Source of the DNA: Rhodothermus bifroesti
GTDB taxonomy: Bacteria; Bacteroidota; Rhodothermia; Rhodothermales; Rhodothermaceae
NCBI RefSeq assembly: GCF_017908595.1
Contig: NZ_JAGKTL010000005.1
Span: 240,945-304,944 of the forward strand
Direction of reading: 5' to 3'
Length of the DNA: 64,000 bases
Shown in pieces: positions 9,773 to 17,346 of the stretch; the stretch's first letter is position 1, and each line of letters opens with the position of its first letter. The position numbers and the translations under genes were made by a program. A model generated the notes under the pieces. It was not told the origin of the DNA. It saw nothing but the letters and a program-made list of their open reading frames with translations, and did no database searches.

Positions 9773-9792
9773 TTTGCACAACCGTGTGCAAA
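9773..9792 (+). repeat. Perfect 8-bp hairpin with four-base loop
   Basis: TTTGCACA (9773-9780), loop ACCG, TGTGCAAA (9785-9792). The arms match perfectly and the loop is very short, so the RNA hairpin would be stable; as DNA it could be an operator. There is no T-run. It is the second structured element in the gap between fcl and the WbaP-type transferase. Confidence 0.6.
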
Positions 9793-9944
9793 GTCTGATG
9801 GCTTTAAAGAAAACACAGAAAAATAGTAAACGGTTTAGTACACGAATTATAGCTATACAACCCCTCGAAAAGCGCCTATTCCAGGAGAATTCTAGAAAAA
9901 AAAAGCCATTAAAAACGTAGTTTTAAATTATTAAACTAAACTTG

Positions 9945-9981
9945 ATGCCAGCTTATTAAAGAAGATTTTGTGAACTGGCAT
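9945..9981 (+). repeat. 7-bp inverted repeat with AT-rich loop
   Basis: ATGCCAG (9945-9951) and CTGGCAT (9975-9981) are complementary and flank a 23-base AT-rich loop. It sits just upstream of the terminator-like hairpin at 10005, a possible arrangement for competing leader structures. Confidence 0.35.
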
Positions 9982-10004
9982 TGATGTTGTCCAAAGCGCA
10001 AACA

Positions 10005-10027
10005 GGTCAAAGTTTGGCCTTTTTTTT
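10005..10027 (+). terminator. Terminator-like hairpin with T-run
   Basis: GGTCA and TGGCC (one G-T pair) enclose a five-base loop and are followed directly by eight T residues (10020-10027). The stem is short, so it would be weak or conditional. It lies 416 bases after fcl and 42 bases before the longest open frame of the next gene, so it could end the fcl transcript or attenuate the next operon. Confidence 0.55.
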
Positions 10028-10068
10028 GTTCTCAGGGCCAGCGCCTGTGCGTCGGTCTTTCTTTTCCG

Positions 10069-11682
10069 ATGGGTTGTGCAGGTTGTGCCCTAGGGGAAAA
10101 AGGGGGGCTTCAGGGTACTGTGAGCATTAACACCAAAGAGACTACGCCGATGCCTTTCTGGTTAGAAGCCGTCAGAGAAGAGGATCGCAGTTTGGGAGAA
10201 AACGAATCGTTGCTGCAAGCAGGGATCGTCTGGGATGCGCGTGAACAGCAAAAAAGCGGAAGGCTTTTCCTCCATGTAGGACGTAAGCGCGCTTGGGATT
10301 ATCACCGTCGTCGTTTAGAAAATGCAGCCGTTATTGCTTTAGCGGAAGGGTTGGTCCTATCTGCGGCCCTGTTGCTGGCCCATGCGCTTGAGCTCTGGCT
10401 CAACAAAAGTGCGCTCTTTCCGCGATGGGCTTGGGGGATGCCCGTGCTTTGGTGGTTTGTGGCCTTGGCGCTACGCTTGTTGCCTGGATGGGGATTAGGG
10501 GCAGCCGAAGAGCTGCGGCGCCTGGTGATGAGTTTGGCTATGCTGTTTATGAGCATCATGGTTTTTCTGTTTTTGGCGCGAAGGTCGACGAGCAGTGCCC
10601 GCTTTTTGCTCAGCGTAGGTGGGGTGTTAGCTATCGTGCTGGTACCTATGGCCCGCTACCTTGCTCGAAGCGTGCTGATCCGCTTTAAAAGGTGGGGAGT
10701 AGCTACTGTGATCTATGGGGGCAACGGAATGGTTGAGCGGGTAATTTATGCCTTGCAGAAGGAGCCCCAGCTAGGCTATGTCCCGGTAGGTATTTTTCAC
10801 CTTGACCAAGGGCTATGGGGGAGCAAAATCAAAAACATCCCTGTATTGGGTGGCGTGGATGCCAATACCGCTGAGGCCCCTATAGCTGTTGTGGCCTTAC
10901 CGGGACTACCGGTTAGCCGCCTGAGCATGCTGCTAGACGGTCCGCTAGCTATCTATAAGCAAGTGGTGCTCATCCCTGAGCTGGTAGGGGTCCCTTCGCT
11001 CTGGGTGCGCGCATCGAACATTGGGGGAACGCTGGCGCTGGAGCTTACCTCGAACCTGCTGGATCCCTTAGCTCAAGGACTTAAACGCCTGATGGACGTG
11101 GTGCTGCTCCTATCTACGCTACCGATCTGGCTTCCCCTTATAGGGATCATTGCCCTGCTGGTGTGGCTAGAAGACCGTAAGGCGCCATTCTTTACGCAAG
11201 AACGCATTGGGTTAGAAGGGCGGAAGTTTCGCGTGATCAAGTTTCGCACCATGGTGCCCAATGCCGAAGCCGTGCTCCAACACTATTTAAACAACAATCC
11301 CCAAGCTCGGGCGGAATGGATGGCAACTTTTAAGCTCAAAAATGATCCCCGCATTACCCGTATCGGACGCTGGCTCCGCAGGCTATCGCTTGACGAGCTG
11401 CCACAACTCTTTAATGTGCTTAAGGGAGACATGTCACTGGTAGGGCCGCGGCCGCTTCCGGCTTATCACCACCACGAACTCCCGCCCCAGGTGCAGCGCT
11501 TGCGCCTGCGCGTGCGCCCCGGTGTAACAGGGCTCTGGCAGGTTAGTGGTCGTAGCGATACCGGAAACGAAGGCATGGCACGCTGGGATAGCTTCTACGT
11601 ACGTAACTGGTCGATCTGGCTGGATCTGGTTATCTTAATGCGAACTATCCCCGCAGTTTTAAGAGGACATGGGGCTTATTAA
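10069..11682 (+). CDS. WbaP-type undecaprenyl-phosphate sugar phosphotransferase
   Basis: A polyprenyl-phosphate hexose-1-phosphate transferase of up to 537 residues. This family starts repeat-unit synthesis by moving a sugar phosphate, often galactose or glucose, onto undecaprenyl phosphate. Several N-terminal membrane helices and a CoA-binding-like middle domain (GVATVIYGGNGMVERVIYAL) precede the C-terminal sugar transferase domain, which has KRLMDVVLLL, FFTQERIGLEG, VIKFRTM, LDELPQLFNVLKGDMSLVGP and RVRPGVTGLWQVSGRS. The start is uncertain: ATG 10069 gives an odd Cys-rich N-terminus, and ATG 10150 (MPFWLEAV) is a good alternative. The stop overlaps the Wzi-like gene by 14 bases. Confidence 0.88.
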   Translation: MGCAGCALGEKGGLQGTVSINTKETTPMPFWLEAVREEDRSLGENESLLQAGIVWDAREQQKSGRLFLHVGRKRAWDYHRRRLENAAVIALAEGLVLSAALLLAHALELWLNKSALFPRWAWGMPVLWWFVALALRLLPGWGLGAAEELRRLVMSLAMLFMSIMVFLFLARRSTSSARFLLSVGGVLAIVLVPMARYLARSVLIRFKRWGVATVIYGGNGMVERVIYALQKEPQLGYVPVGIFHLDQGLWGSKIKNIPVLGGVDANTAEAPIAVVALPGLPVSRLSMLLDGPLAIYKQVVLIPELVGVPSLWVRASNIGGTLALELTSNLLDPLAQGLKRLMDVVLLLSTLPIWLPLIGIIALLVWLEDRKAPFFTQERIGLEGRKFRVIKFRTMVPNAEAVLQHYLNNNPQARAEWMATFKLKNDPRITRIGRWLRRLSLDELPQLFNVLKGDMSLVGPRPLPAYHHHELPPQVQRLRLRVRPGVTGLWQVSGRSDTGNEGMARWDSFYVRNWSIWLDLVILMRTIPAVLRGHGAY

Positions 11683-13090
11683 TCGGCTAGGCATAGGAAT
11701 CCTGCTGATCGGTGTTGGCTGCCTGCCGGCAAAAGGACAAGCGATTTCTTGGGAGATGGCAGCAGCGACAGGGCTGATTACGTCTGGCGGGGGTGCACTG
11801 CCGCTTTGGTTGCATGCCAACTCATGGGGTAGCGTAGACCCCGCAGGCACCAACGGCTATCTCCAACTCGAGAGCAGCTTTCAGGATAGCCTGCGCAGCA
11901 GCTGGTCCTGGGAAGTCGGTGCTCAACTTGTGGGGCGGATTTCACCACATCGGACGCTCTTTTTTCCCGTGTTGTATGCCAGATTTACCGGACCTTTCGT
12001 GCGCCTTCAGGTAGGGCGTTATGCCTACGAGATTGGGGAAACGGCTGGAAGCTTGTCAATGGGTTCGCTCGGCACCGGAAGCAATGCTACCCCAATGCCT
12101 AAAGTGGCCGTAGAGACACCAGGTTTTCTTGCCGTCCCCGGGACACGCGGCCTGTTGCAGATCCGCGCCTATCTAGCGCATGGCTGGTTCGACGACCCCC
12201 GCCATACCCGTCGACCTTACCTACATGAGAAGTTTCTTTATGGGCGACTAGACGCAGGCATTTGGCAGCTTTACGGAGGTCTTGTGCACAGTGCCCAGTG
12301 GGGCGGTATTTCACCAATTTACGGACGCCAACCCCAAGGAATCGACGACTGGTGGCGCATCTTCTGGGGTATGAGTGGGGCACCCGATGCCCCGCCCGCC
12401 GACCAGATTTACTACCAGGGTAATCACCTGGGCATTTGGGATGTAGGAGCAAAAGGACGCCTCGGCGCCTTTGCACTACACGTCTACCGGCACTTTATCT
12501 TTGAGGACAAAGATGGGCTGAAGCTCAAAAATCCAGGCGATGGGCTATTGGGGGTAGTGCTGACCATGCCTTGGCTGCCCCTCCATCAGCTGGTATACGA
12601 GTATCTCTATACTAAGCGCCAAAGCGGTCCGATACCCCCAGGTCCAGGGCGTGGAGGTCCAGGAGGGCAAGACAATTATTATAATCATTGGCTATACCGG
12701 TCGGGATGGACCTATTACGGTCGTACCCTTAGTAATCCGCTCTTTTTCCCTCACCCCAACGGGCAAATCCTCAACATGAATCGCATTGCAAACAACCGAA
12801 TTGTGGCTCATCACGTAGCTCTGGAAGGGCAGTTTGCGAAGGTTGTAGGGTATGTTTGCAAGGTAACCTACTCGCGCAACTACGGTACCTATCGGGATCG
12901 GGATGCGGCGCGAGCAGCAGGTCAGACCTACTTCTACGAGAAAGGGCCTCGGCAGTGGAGCTGGTATGCTGCGCTATGGTGGACCCTAAGGCCCCAGCTA
13001 ACCCTGCAGCTAGCCGTAGCACACGACCAAGGCCAGGTCTATCCAAGAAGTACAGGCGCGCAATTGGCCCTGCGTCGACAGCTGCATTGA
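11669..13090 (+). CDS. Wzi-type capsule assembly outer-membrane protein
   Basis: A 473-residue exported protein: a signal peptide of about 24 residues (GIGILLIGVGCLPAKGQA), then alternating aromatic and polar stretches typical of a beta-barrel. Segments such as LPLWLHANSWG, LHEKFLYGRLDAG and NHLGIWDVG resemble the Wzi (Caps_assemb_Wzi) family; E. coli Wzi is an 18-strand outer-membrane lectin that anchors capsule to the cell surface. The length matches the family. It overlaps the WbaP-type gene, fitting co-expression of synthesis and surface attachment. It is the last gene of the polysaccharide cluster; hemW beyond it is convergent. Confidence 0.8.
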   Translation: MGLINRLGIGILLIGVGCLPAKGQAISWEMAAATGLITSGGGALPLWLHANSWGSVDPAGTNGYLQLESSFQDSLRSSWSWEVGAQLVGRISPHRTLFFPVLYARFTGPFVRLQVGRYAYEIGETAGSLSMGSLGTGSNATPMPKVAVETPGFLAVPGTRGLLQIRAYLAHGWFDDPRHTRRPYLHEKFLYGRLDAGIWQLYGGLVHSAQWGGISPIYGRQPQGIDDWWRIFWGMSGAPDAPPADQIYYQGNHLGIWDVGAKGRLGAFALHVYRHFIFEDKDGLKLKNPGDGLLGVVLTMPWLPLHQLVYEYLYTKRQSGPIPPGPGRGGPGGQDNYYNHWLYRSGWTYYGRTLSNPLFFPHPNGQILNMNRIANNRIVAHHVALEGQFAKVVGYVCKVTYSRNYGTYRDRDAARAAGQTYFYEKGPRQWSWYAALWWTLRPQLTLQLAVAHDQGQVYPRSTGAQLALRRQLH

Positions 13091-13223
13091 TTGTGGCCTA
13101 GACGATCAAGCGCGAAGACGCGGTGACGATCCCCTAGCGTTTCAGCGAGACTTCTGTTTTTGGATATGCTGAACTTTGACGAGGGAAGCTCTCGGTGCAG
13201 TTGGATAATTCCTTCAGTGCCAA

Positions 13224-14381
13224 TTAACTGGGCAGCAGGCGTGCGGTAATTGCATCGCAGACGTGCTTGCCTTTACGGCTTAGGCGTAGGGTGCCATTTC
13301 GGATAGGTTCGATCAGCCCTTCGGCCTCCAAAGCCGCCAAGTCATCGAGCTTTTCGCTGAGCAGGTCGACGCCGTAGCGCTCGGCGTAGTCGTCTAAGTT
13401 CAGCCCTTCTGCTGTGCGCAGCCGCAACAAGAGGTATTCTTCAGCCAGTTGATCGTAGGAAAGACCTTCTCGGAATTCCAAGGGTAAATGGTGCTGCGCC
13501 AGCAAAGCTTCGTAGCGACGCAAGTTGCGCACGTTAGCCCAGCGGTAAGCCCCCGGCTCAGGGAGGGCACCCCACCAGAAAGAATGCGCTGAAGGGCCAA
13601 AACCGATGTAGTTGGCATGCTGCCAATAGGCCTGATTGTGCTGGGAGCGATAGCCCGGGCGTGCAAAGTTAGAGATTTCGTAGTGCTCGTAGCCTCGGTC
13701 TGTCAGATAGTCCATGGCAAAGTCGTAGCAGGCGGTGTAGGTGGCCTCGTCGGCAGGTCGCGTGAGGCCGCGTGCCACCTGTTTGGCTAAGATGGTTCCA
13801 GGCTCAATGGTTAAGCTATACGTGGAAAGGTGCGGTATGCCACGGTCAGCCACCTTTTGTAGGTTGGCCATCCAGTACTCAATGGGTTGATCGGGCAAGC
13901 CAAAGATCAAATCAACGTTGAGGTTCTCGAATCCCGCCCGAAGCGCATTGGTGATAGCTGCTTCGGCCTGATCGGCCGTGTGCGCCCGGTGCATAAAGCG
14001 TAAATCGGCTTCGTAGAACGACTGCACCCCAATCGACAGCCGGTTAATGCCTAAATGGCGTAGCCCCCGCAGATAGTCAAGCGTGGCATCTTCGGGGTTG
14101 ACCTCGAAGGTCACTTCGGTTACCTCGGACAGATCAAAATGCCGGTAGAGCGCCTCCAAAATGCGGGCCACCTCTTCTAGCGCTAGGCGCGAAGGCGTAC
14201 CCCCACCAAAGTAAAGCGTAGTGACCGGTTCGATCTTGCCGTAAAGCTGACCGTAGTATTCAATTTCGATGCAGAGCGACTGCACAAAGCTGCCGTAGAG
14301 CCGCTGCCCAGTGACAAAGTAAAAGTCGCAGTAGCTGCAGCGCTGCCGGCAAAACGGGACGTGTACGTAAAGGCTGGCCAT
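13224..14381 (-). CDS. hemW: Heme chaperone HemW (radical SAM)
   Basis: A 385-residue radical SAM protein of the HemW/HemN-like family. It begins MASLYVHVPFCRQRCSYCDF; C11, C15 and C18 form the CxxxCxxC [4Fe-4S] motif, followed by LYFGGGTPSRL, LSIGVQSF and the C-terminal HemN domain (LLLRLRTAEGLNL). HemW binds heme and was long mis-named oxygen-independent coproporphyrinogen oxidase; its sequence starts at the CxxxCxxC region without the HemN N-terminal extension, as here. The frame is open 51 codons further upstream, but those residues are unrelated, so I start at 14381. Confidence 0.92.
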   Translation of the reverse strand: MASLYVHVPFCRQRCSYCDFYFVTGQRLYGSFVQSLCIEIEYYGQLYGKIEPVTTLYFGGGTPSRLALEEVARILEALYRHFDLSEVTEVTFEVNPEDATLDYLRGLRHLGINRLSIGVQSFYEADLRFMHRAHTADQAEAAITNALRAGFENLNVDLIFGLPDQPIEYWMANLQKVADRGIPHLSTYSLTIEPGTILAKQVARGLTRPADEATYTACYDFAMDYLTDRGYEHYEISNFARPGYRSQHNQAYWQHANYIGFGPSAHSFWWGALPEPGAYRWANVRNLRRYEALLAQHHLPLEFREGLSYDQLAEEYLLLRLRTAEGLNLDDYAERYGVDLLSEKLDDLAALEAEGLIEPIRNGTLRLSRKGKHVCDAITARLLPS

Positions 14382-14464
14382 GGATAAACAGCAGGTCGTT
14401 GGCAATAAAATAACATGCGCTTGCCGTGGATTTAACCATACATGGTTTTTACATAATGCGTCTA

Positions 14465-14519
14465 CCCCTAAAGGATCGCTTCGGTGCGTGATCCTTTGAG
14501 GCAAGAGGGGGCTTTTTTT
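14465..14519 (+). terminator. Orphan intrinsic-terminator-like structure
   Basis: AAAGGATC (14470-14477) and GATCCTTT (14490-14497) form a perfect 8-bp stem; CCCCT (14465-14469) can pair around it with AGGGG (14506-14510), and seven T residues follow at 14513-14519. It reads on the + strand, but no + strand gene ends here: hemW starts at 14381 and runs leftward, and nurA starts at 14611. It would terminate a short RNA beginning between 14382 and 14460, or block antisense transcription through the promoter region. Confidence 0.5.
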
Positions 14520-14556
14520 AGCGATTAATGCCATAGCATTCGTTTTAGGGATCTGT

Positions 14557-14585
14557 TTGGCGTAAATTTCCTCGAGCGGTAAAGT
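14557..14585 (+). promoter_or_regulatory. Predicted sigma-70-type promoter for nurA
   Basis: TTGGCG at 14557-14562 and TAAAGT at 14580-14585 are separated by 17 bases. A start near 14592 would leave about 19 bases before the GTG of nurA. It is inferred only from match and spacing. Confidence 0.4.
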
Positions 14586-14610
14586 ATCGCTTGCCTACGC
14601 GCAGCTTTGC

Positions 14611-15813
14611 GTGAGAACTTGTGGTAGCGTGGGCTTCAAACCCCAAAGCGCCGTGCTCGACTTTGCTCAATTGCAGCAGCAGCTGCAGGATTTCGCCGCC
14701 TACCAATGGCGGCAGCGGAATGTACTGCAGGAGAAGCTGCGCGCAGCTTTGGAGGCCTGGGCAGCAGCCCCCGAAGCTGAGGCGCTCGACGAGCAAGTGA
14801 AGGACGTGCGGCCTAGCTGGCTAGTAGCACAGCTGCTCGGTACGCGGCTGCAGGAATGCAGGGACGCTCCGGAGCGTCCTGCTACCGTGACCGTGGTGGC
14901 TGCCGATGGCTCGCAGATTTTCCCTGATCGGCATGTAGAGCCCCCGTGCTTTTTGCTCAACGTAGGACGGGTAGCTTTTCAACTAGGTACGCTCGAGCCC
15001 CCACGGATGGAATCGGTGCCGCGCTTTTACTATCGCCAAGAAGACTTGCGCGATTTTCTCGATGATCGGTTTGAGGCCATTACGGTCGAAGTCGTTTCAG
15101 CGCTGCGCGACGAGTATGAACTGGAGGCCCTGCTGGAGCTAGCGACGGAGGCGCGTCGGGCAGGACGTCCGCTGGTAGCCTTGCTCGACGGCACGCTGAT
15201 TCGGTGGATGATTCGCCGCTTGCATCAGCGGGAGCTGGAAGAGCGGCTTATTCAGCGCTACGCGGAGCTTTTAGAAGGCTTCCAGAAGGAGCAAATTCCG
15301 CTAGCTTCCTATATCAGCCGACCGGGTGGGGCCGAAGTGGTCAACCTGTTGCGGGTTGTGCGGGGAGAATGCACACCGCAACCCCCGGCCCTGTCCCTAG
15401 AAGGACTGCCAGACCGGCTGCTGTTTGCACAGTTACTTAAGCCTGGAGAGCGTTCAGCTGTCTTCCTTTCAGGCTCACATATTCAGTGGGCGTATGCACG
15501 GGAGCATCAGATTGCTTATGTCTACCTGGCTGTGCCTGCGCGCTATGGCACCGTTGAGATTGCCCGCATCGAGTTTCCTCAGTGGGTTGCAGAGCACACG
15601 GACTGGTTGGATCTGCTGCATGCCGTCTTGCTCAAAGAATGCGAAAAAGGCCAGGGCTACCCGATGGTGCTAGCGGAAGCGCACGAGCGGGCAATCATTC
15701 GCGGCGTCGATCGCGAAGCTTTTTATGACTTGATTGGCCGCCAGCTTTTGCAAAACGGCATGACCTTGGAAAGCTCCCGTAAACAGATGAGCAAGCGGCG
15801 GCCTGTGCTGTAA
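14611..15813 (+). CDS. nurA: NurA-family 5'-3' nuclease
   Basis: A 400-residue NurA-domain protein. NurA is a Mn-dependent exo/endonuclease that works with the HerA helicase to resect DNA ends in archaea and some bacteria. The RNase H-like core is marked by VVAADGSQIFPDRH (D99), LVALLDGTLIRWM (D193), AVFLSGSHIQWAY and the C-terminal GYPMVLAEAHERAIIRG with a conserved histidine. The N-terminal 90 residues are helical, probably a coiled coil. The start codon is GTG. The next gene, 24 bases on, encodes a HAS-barrel protein, the domain through which HerA contacts NurA, which supports the assignment. Confidence 0.82.
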   Translation: MRTCGSVGFKPQSAVLDFAQLQQQLQDFAAYQWRQRNVLQEKLRAALEAWAAAPEAEALDEQVKDVRPSWLVAQLLGTRLQECRDAPERPATVTVVAADGSQIFPDRHVEPPCFLLNVGRVAFQLGTLEPPRMESVPRFYYRQEDLRDFLDDRFEAITVEVVSALRDEYELEALLELATEARRAGRPLVALLDGTLIRWMIRRLHQRELEERLIQRYAELLEGFQKEQIPLASYISRPGGAEVVNLLRVVRGECTPQPPALSLEGLPDRLLFAQLLKPGERSAVFLSGSHIQWAYAREHQIAYVYLAVPARYGTVEIARIEFPQWVAEHTDWLDLLHAVLLKECEKGQGYPMVLAEAHERAIIRGVDREAFYDLIGRQLLQNGMTLESSRKQMSKRRPVL

Positions 15814-15837
15814 CGTTACCAAACGCAAAAAAGCCCC

Positions 15838-16422
15838 ATGCCCATAGGCGAAGTCATCGAGTCAAGTACCCGCCAATTCGTAGCCGAAGTGTATCGCGAT
15901 CAAGCTCCCCCAGCTTTTGGCAGTTGGGTTTGCGTCGCGTTGCCTGAGGGGTGGAGGCTCTATGGACTGGTCAGCCACGTTGAGCTAGGCAGCACCGAAC
16001 CAGGGCGACGGCCCATGGCGCTGGGGCGAACGCCAGAGGAACTGCGCCGGGAGATGCCTCATGTGCTCGAGCTGATTCGCACAACGTTTCGGGCACAGGT
16101 GCTCGCTTATGAGGATCCGCAGGGCCGCATGCACCAGACGCTTCCCCCGTATCCCGCCAGTATCCACGCCTTTGTCGAAGCCTGTCCGCCTACGATCGTG
16201 CAACGCCTAAGCCGGCCCTACGACTTTCTGCGGATGCTGGTGCAAAGCCCAGATCCGGCAGTACCAATCGACGACTTGCTTGTCGCCGTGCTGCGACAAA
16301 TCCAAAAAGGGTATCACGGCCCTGAAGGGACCCAGGCGCTCGTCGAAGCAGGGCGTATGCTCAGTCGGCTGCTGCGCGACGACCACGAGCGGCTTGAGGC
16401 CATCTTGCGACGGCTGGATTAG
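15838..16422 (+). CDS. Stand-alone HAS-barrel domain protein (HerA N-terminus-like)
   Basis: A 194-residue protein. Its first 100 residues look like a HAS-barrel: MPIGEVIESSTRQFVAEVY, SWVCVALPEGWRLYGLVSHV and AQVLAYEDPQGRMHQTLPPYP match the small barrel that starts HerA/FtsK-type ATPases. In HerA a RecA-like ATPase follows; here there is instead about 90 residues of helical sequence (LRMLVQSPDPAVPIDDLL to the end) and no Walker A motif. The gene is 24 bases after nurA, so the two are probably co-transcribed. A role as adaptor between NurA and a separately encoded HerA ATPase is inference. It overlaps the next, convergent gene by four bases. Confidence 0.6.
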   Translation: MPIGEVIESSTRQFVAEVYRDQAPPAFGSWVCVALPEGWRLYGLVSHVELGSTEPGRRPMALGRTPEELRREMPHVLELIRTTFRAQVLAYEDPQGRMHQTLPPYPASIHAFVEACPPTIVQRLSRPYDFLRMLVQSPDPAVPIDDLLVAVLRQIQKGYHGPEGTQALVEAGRMLSRLLRDDHERLEAILRRLD

Positions 16423-16910
16423 AAAATGACGCCAATGCGAAAAGGCAACACCACATCGACATTGCGCTCCCCCACAATGAGCGTCGGGTTCAGTTCATAA
16501 AAGAGCTGCGTTTCCTGCAGAAGCTGCACGCGGCCTAAACCAAAGTGTACCGTCGGACCAGTCTCGCCGCGATAGGATTGGGAAACAGGCGCATAGGCGC
16601 CTACGCCAGCGAGCATATAGAACGCCTGCCGGCCTTGCGGCGGGAACGTAACAATGGCCGAAAGCTGCGGATCAAAGACGTAGGTGGCCTCGTCCCGCCC
16701 CTTAAAGATAAATCCCGTAAAGCCCATGTCGATCGCCAGCGAGAGATCGGCAGTTACAGGCGCTGAAGCCCGGCCGCGAAAGCCCAGCCCCAGGCCTTCG
16801 TCGGCAGTGAGCAGGGCGTTTAGCCCTAGTCCTACGCGCGTCTGCGCATGCCCCACCGTAGGGATTAGGCCAATTCCCAAAAAGAATGCAAAGCAGAAAA
16901 AATGCTTCAT
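16419..16910 (-). CDS. Small secreted outer-membrane beta-barrel-like protein
   Basis: A 163-residue protein with a clear signal peptide (MKHFFCFAFFLGIGLIPTVG, then HAQ). The rest alternates glycine, aromatic and polar residues (RVGLGLNALLTADEGLGLGF, AFYMLAGVGAYAPV, LPFRIGVIF) and ends in phenylalanine, the usual signature of an eight-strand outer-membrane barrel. I do not recognise a specific family. I start at 16910; upstream residues in frame are not signal-like. Its 3' end overlaps the HAS-barrel gene tail to tail. Confidence 0.65.
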   Translation of the reverse strand: MKHFFCFAFFLGIGLIPTVGHAQTRVGLGLNALLTADEGLGLGFRGRASAPVTADLSLAIDMGFTGFIFKGRDEATYVFDPQLSAIVTFPPQGRQAFYMLAGVGAYAPVSQSYRGETGPTVHFGLGRVQLLQETQLFYELNPTLIVGERNVDVVLPFRIGVIF

Positions 16911-17070
16911 GATTCGCCTGGTTAGCCGGTTGCCCCAATTTACGGTTTTCTGCAGTGAAAAACGTAAGGTCTTCTTGAAATGCACCAACGCGCAAGGCAG
17001 CGTTTTTCGTTTGTAACTTAACCTGAGCTGCCGCGTAGAGCGTGAGGGTAAGGTCAAATGCTAAAAGGCA

Positions 17071-17325
17071 ATGAACTTTTGGGAATTTCTCACGGTAGCT
17101 TTGGTAGCCTTTGCGCTGCCTTTAGGGATCATTAAGTTGGTTTTGGACTATCGCCGCGCGAAGCTAGAAGCACGGCAAGGCCCTTCGCTGAGTGCTCGTG
17201 AGCTGCAGCAATTGGTGCGGCAGGCTGTAGAAGAAGCGCAGGCACCGCTCCTGCAGCGCCTAGAGCAGCAACTGCGGGCACTACCCGAAGAGAGGCCGAG
17301 TACATCGACGCCATCCTCAGAGTAA
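17071..17325 (+). CDS. Small single-span membrane protein
   Basis: An 84-residue protein. Residues 4-26 form one membrane helix (FLTVALVAFALPLGIIKLVL in the middle), followed by a basic stop-transfer patch and an amphipathic, glutamine- and leucine-rich helix that could be a coiled coil. The layout resembles PspB-like envelope stress proteins, but no specific motif is present, so I assign no function. It stands alone between two leftward genes, with a 21-base gap to the recQ-like gene facing it. Confidence 0.5.
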   Translation: MNFWEFLTVALVAFALPLGIIKLVLDYRRAKLEARQGPSLSARELQQLVRQAVEEAQAPLLQRLEQQLRALPEERPSTSTPSSE

Positions 17326-17346
17326 AACATCCCCTGCAGGTGCGAT

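Larger units (their letters stand above)
9590..10068 (+). promoter_or_regulatory. 479-bp non-coding, hairpin-rich leader region
   Basis: No convincing gene lies between fcl and the WbaP-type transferase. The interval becomes AT-rich to the right and holds at least three inverted repeats (9692-9726, 9773-9792, 9945-9981) and a terminator-like hairpin (10005-10027), all readable in the + direction. Such spacing and structure suit a long 5' leader with attenuation, a small RNA gene, or the combined 3' end of the upstream operon and 5' end of the next. I could not match it to a known RNA family by eye. Confidence 0.5.

Noticed and set aside
9487..9798. A 103-codon + strand open frame spanning the end of fcl and the following gap
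   Set aside because: It is out of frame with fcl, has no ribosome site or recognisable sequence, and runs through the hairpins at 9692 and 9773.
1..13090. Polysaccharide cluster checked for an ops/JUMPstart element
   Set aside because: No GGCGGTAGC-type element was seen before any of the genes; the true operon start is outside the window.
13091..13223. Convergent gap between the Wzi-like gene and hemW checked for a terminator or small gene
   Set aside because: I found no clear stem with a T-run and no convincing short gene.
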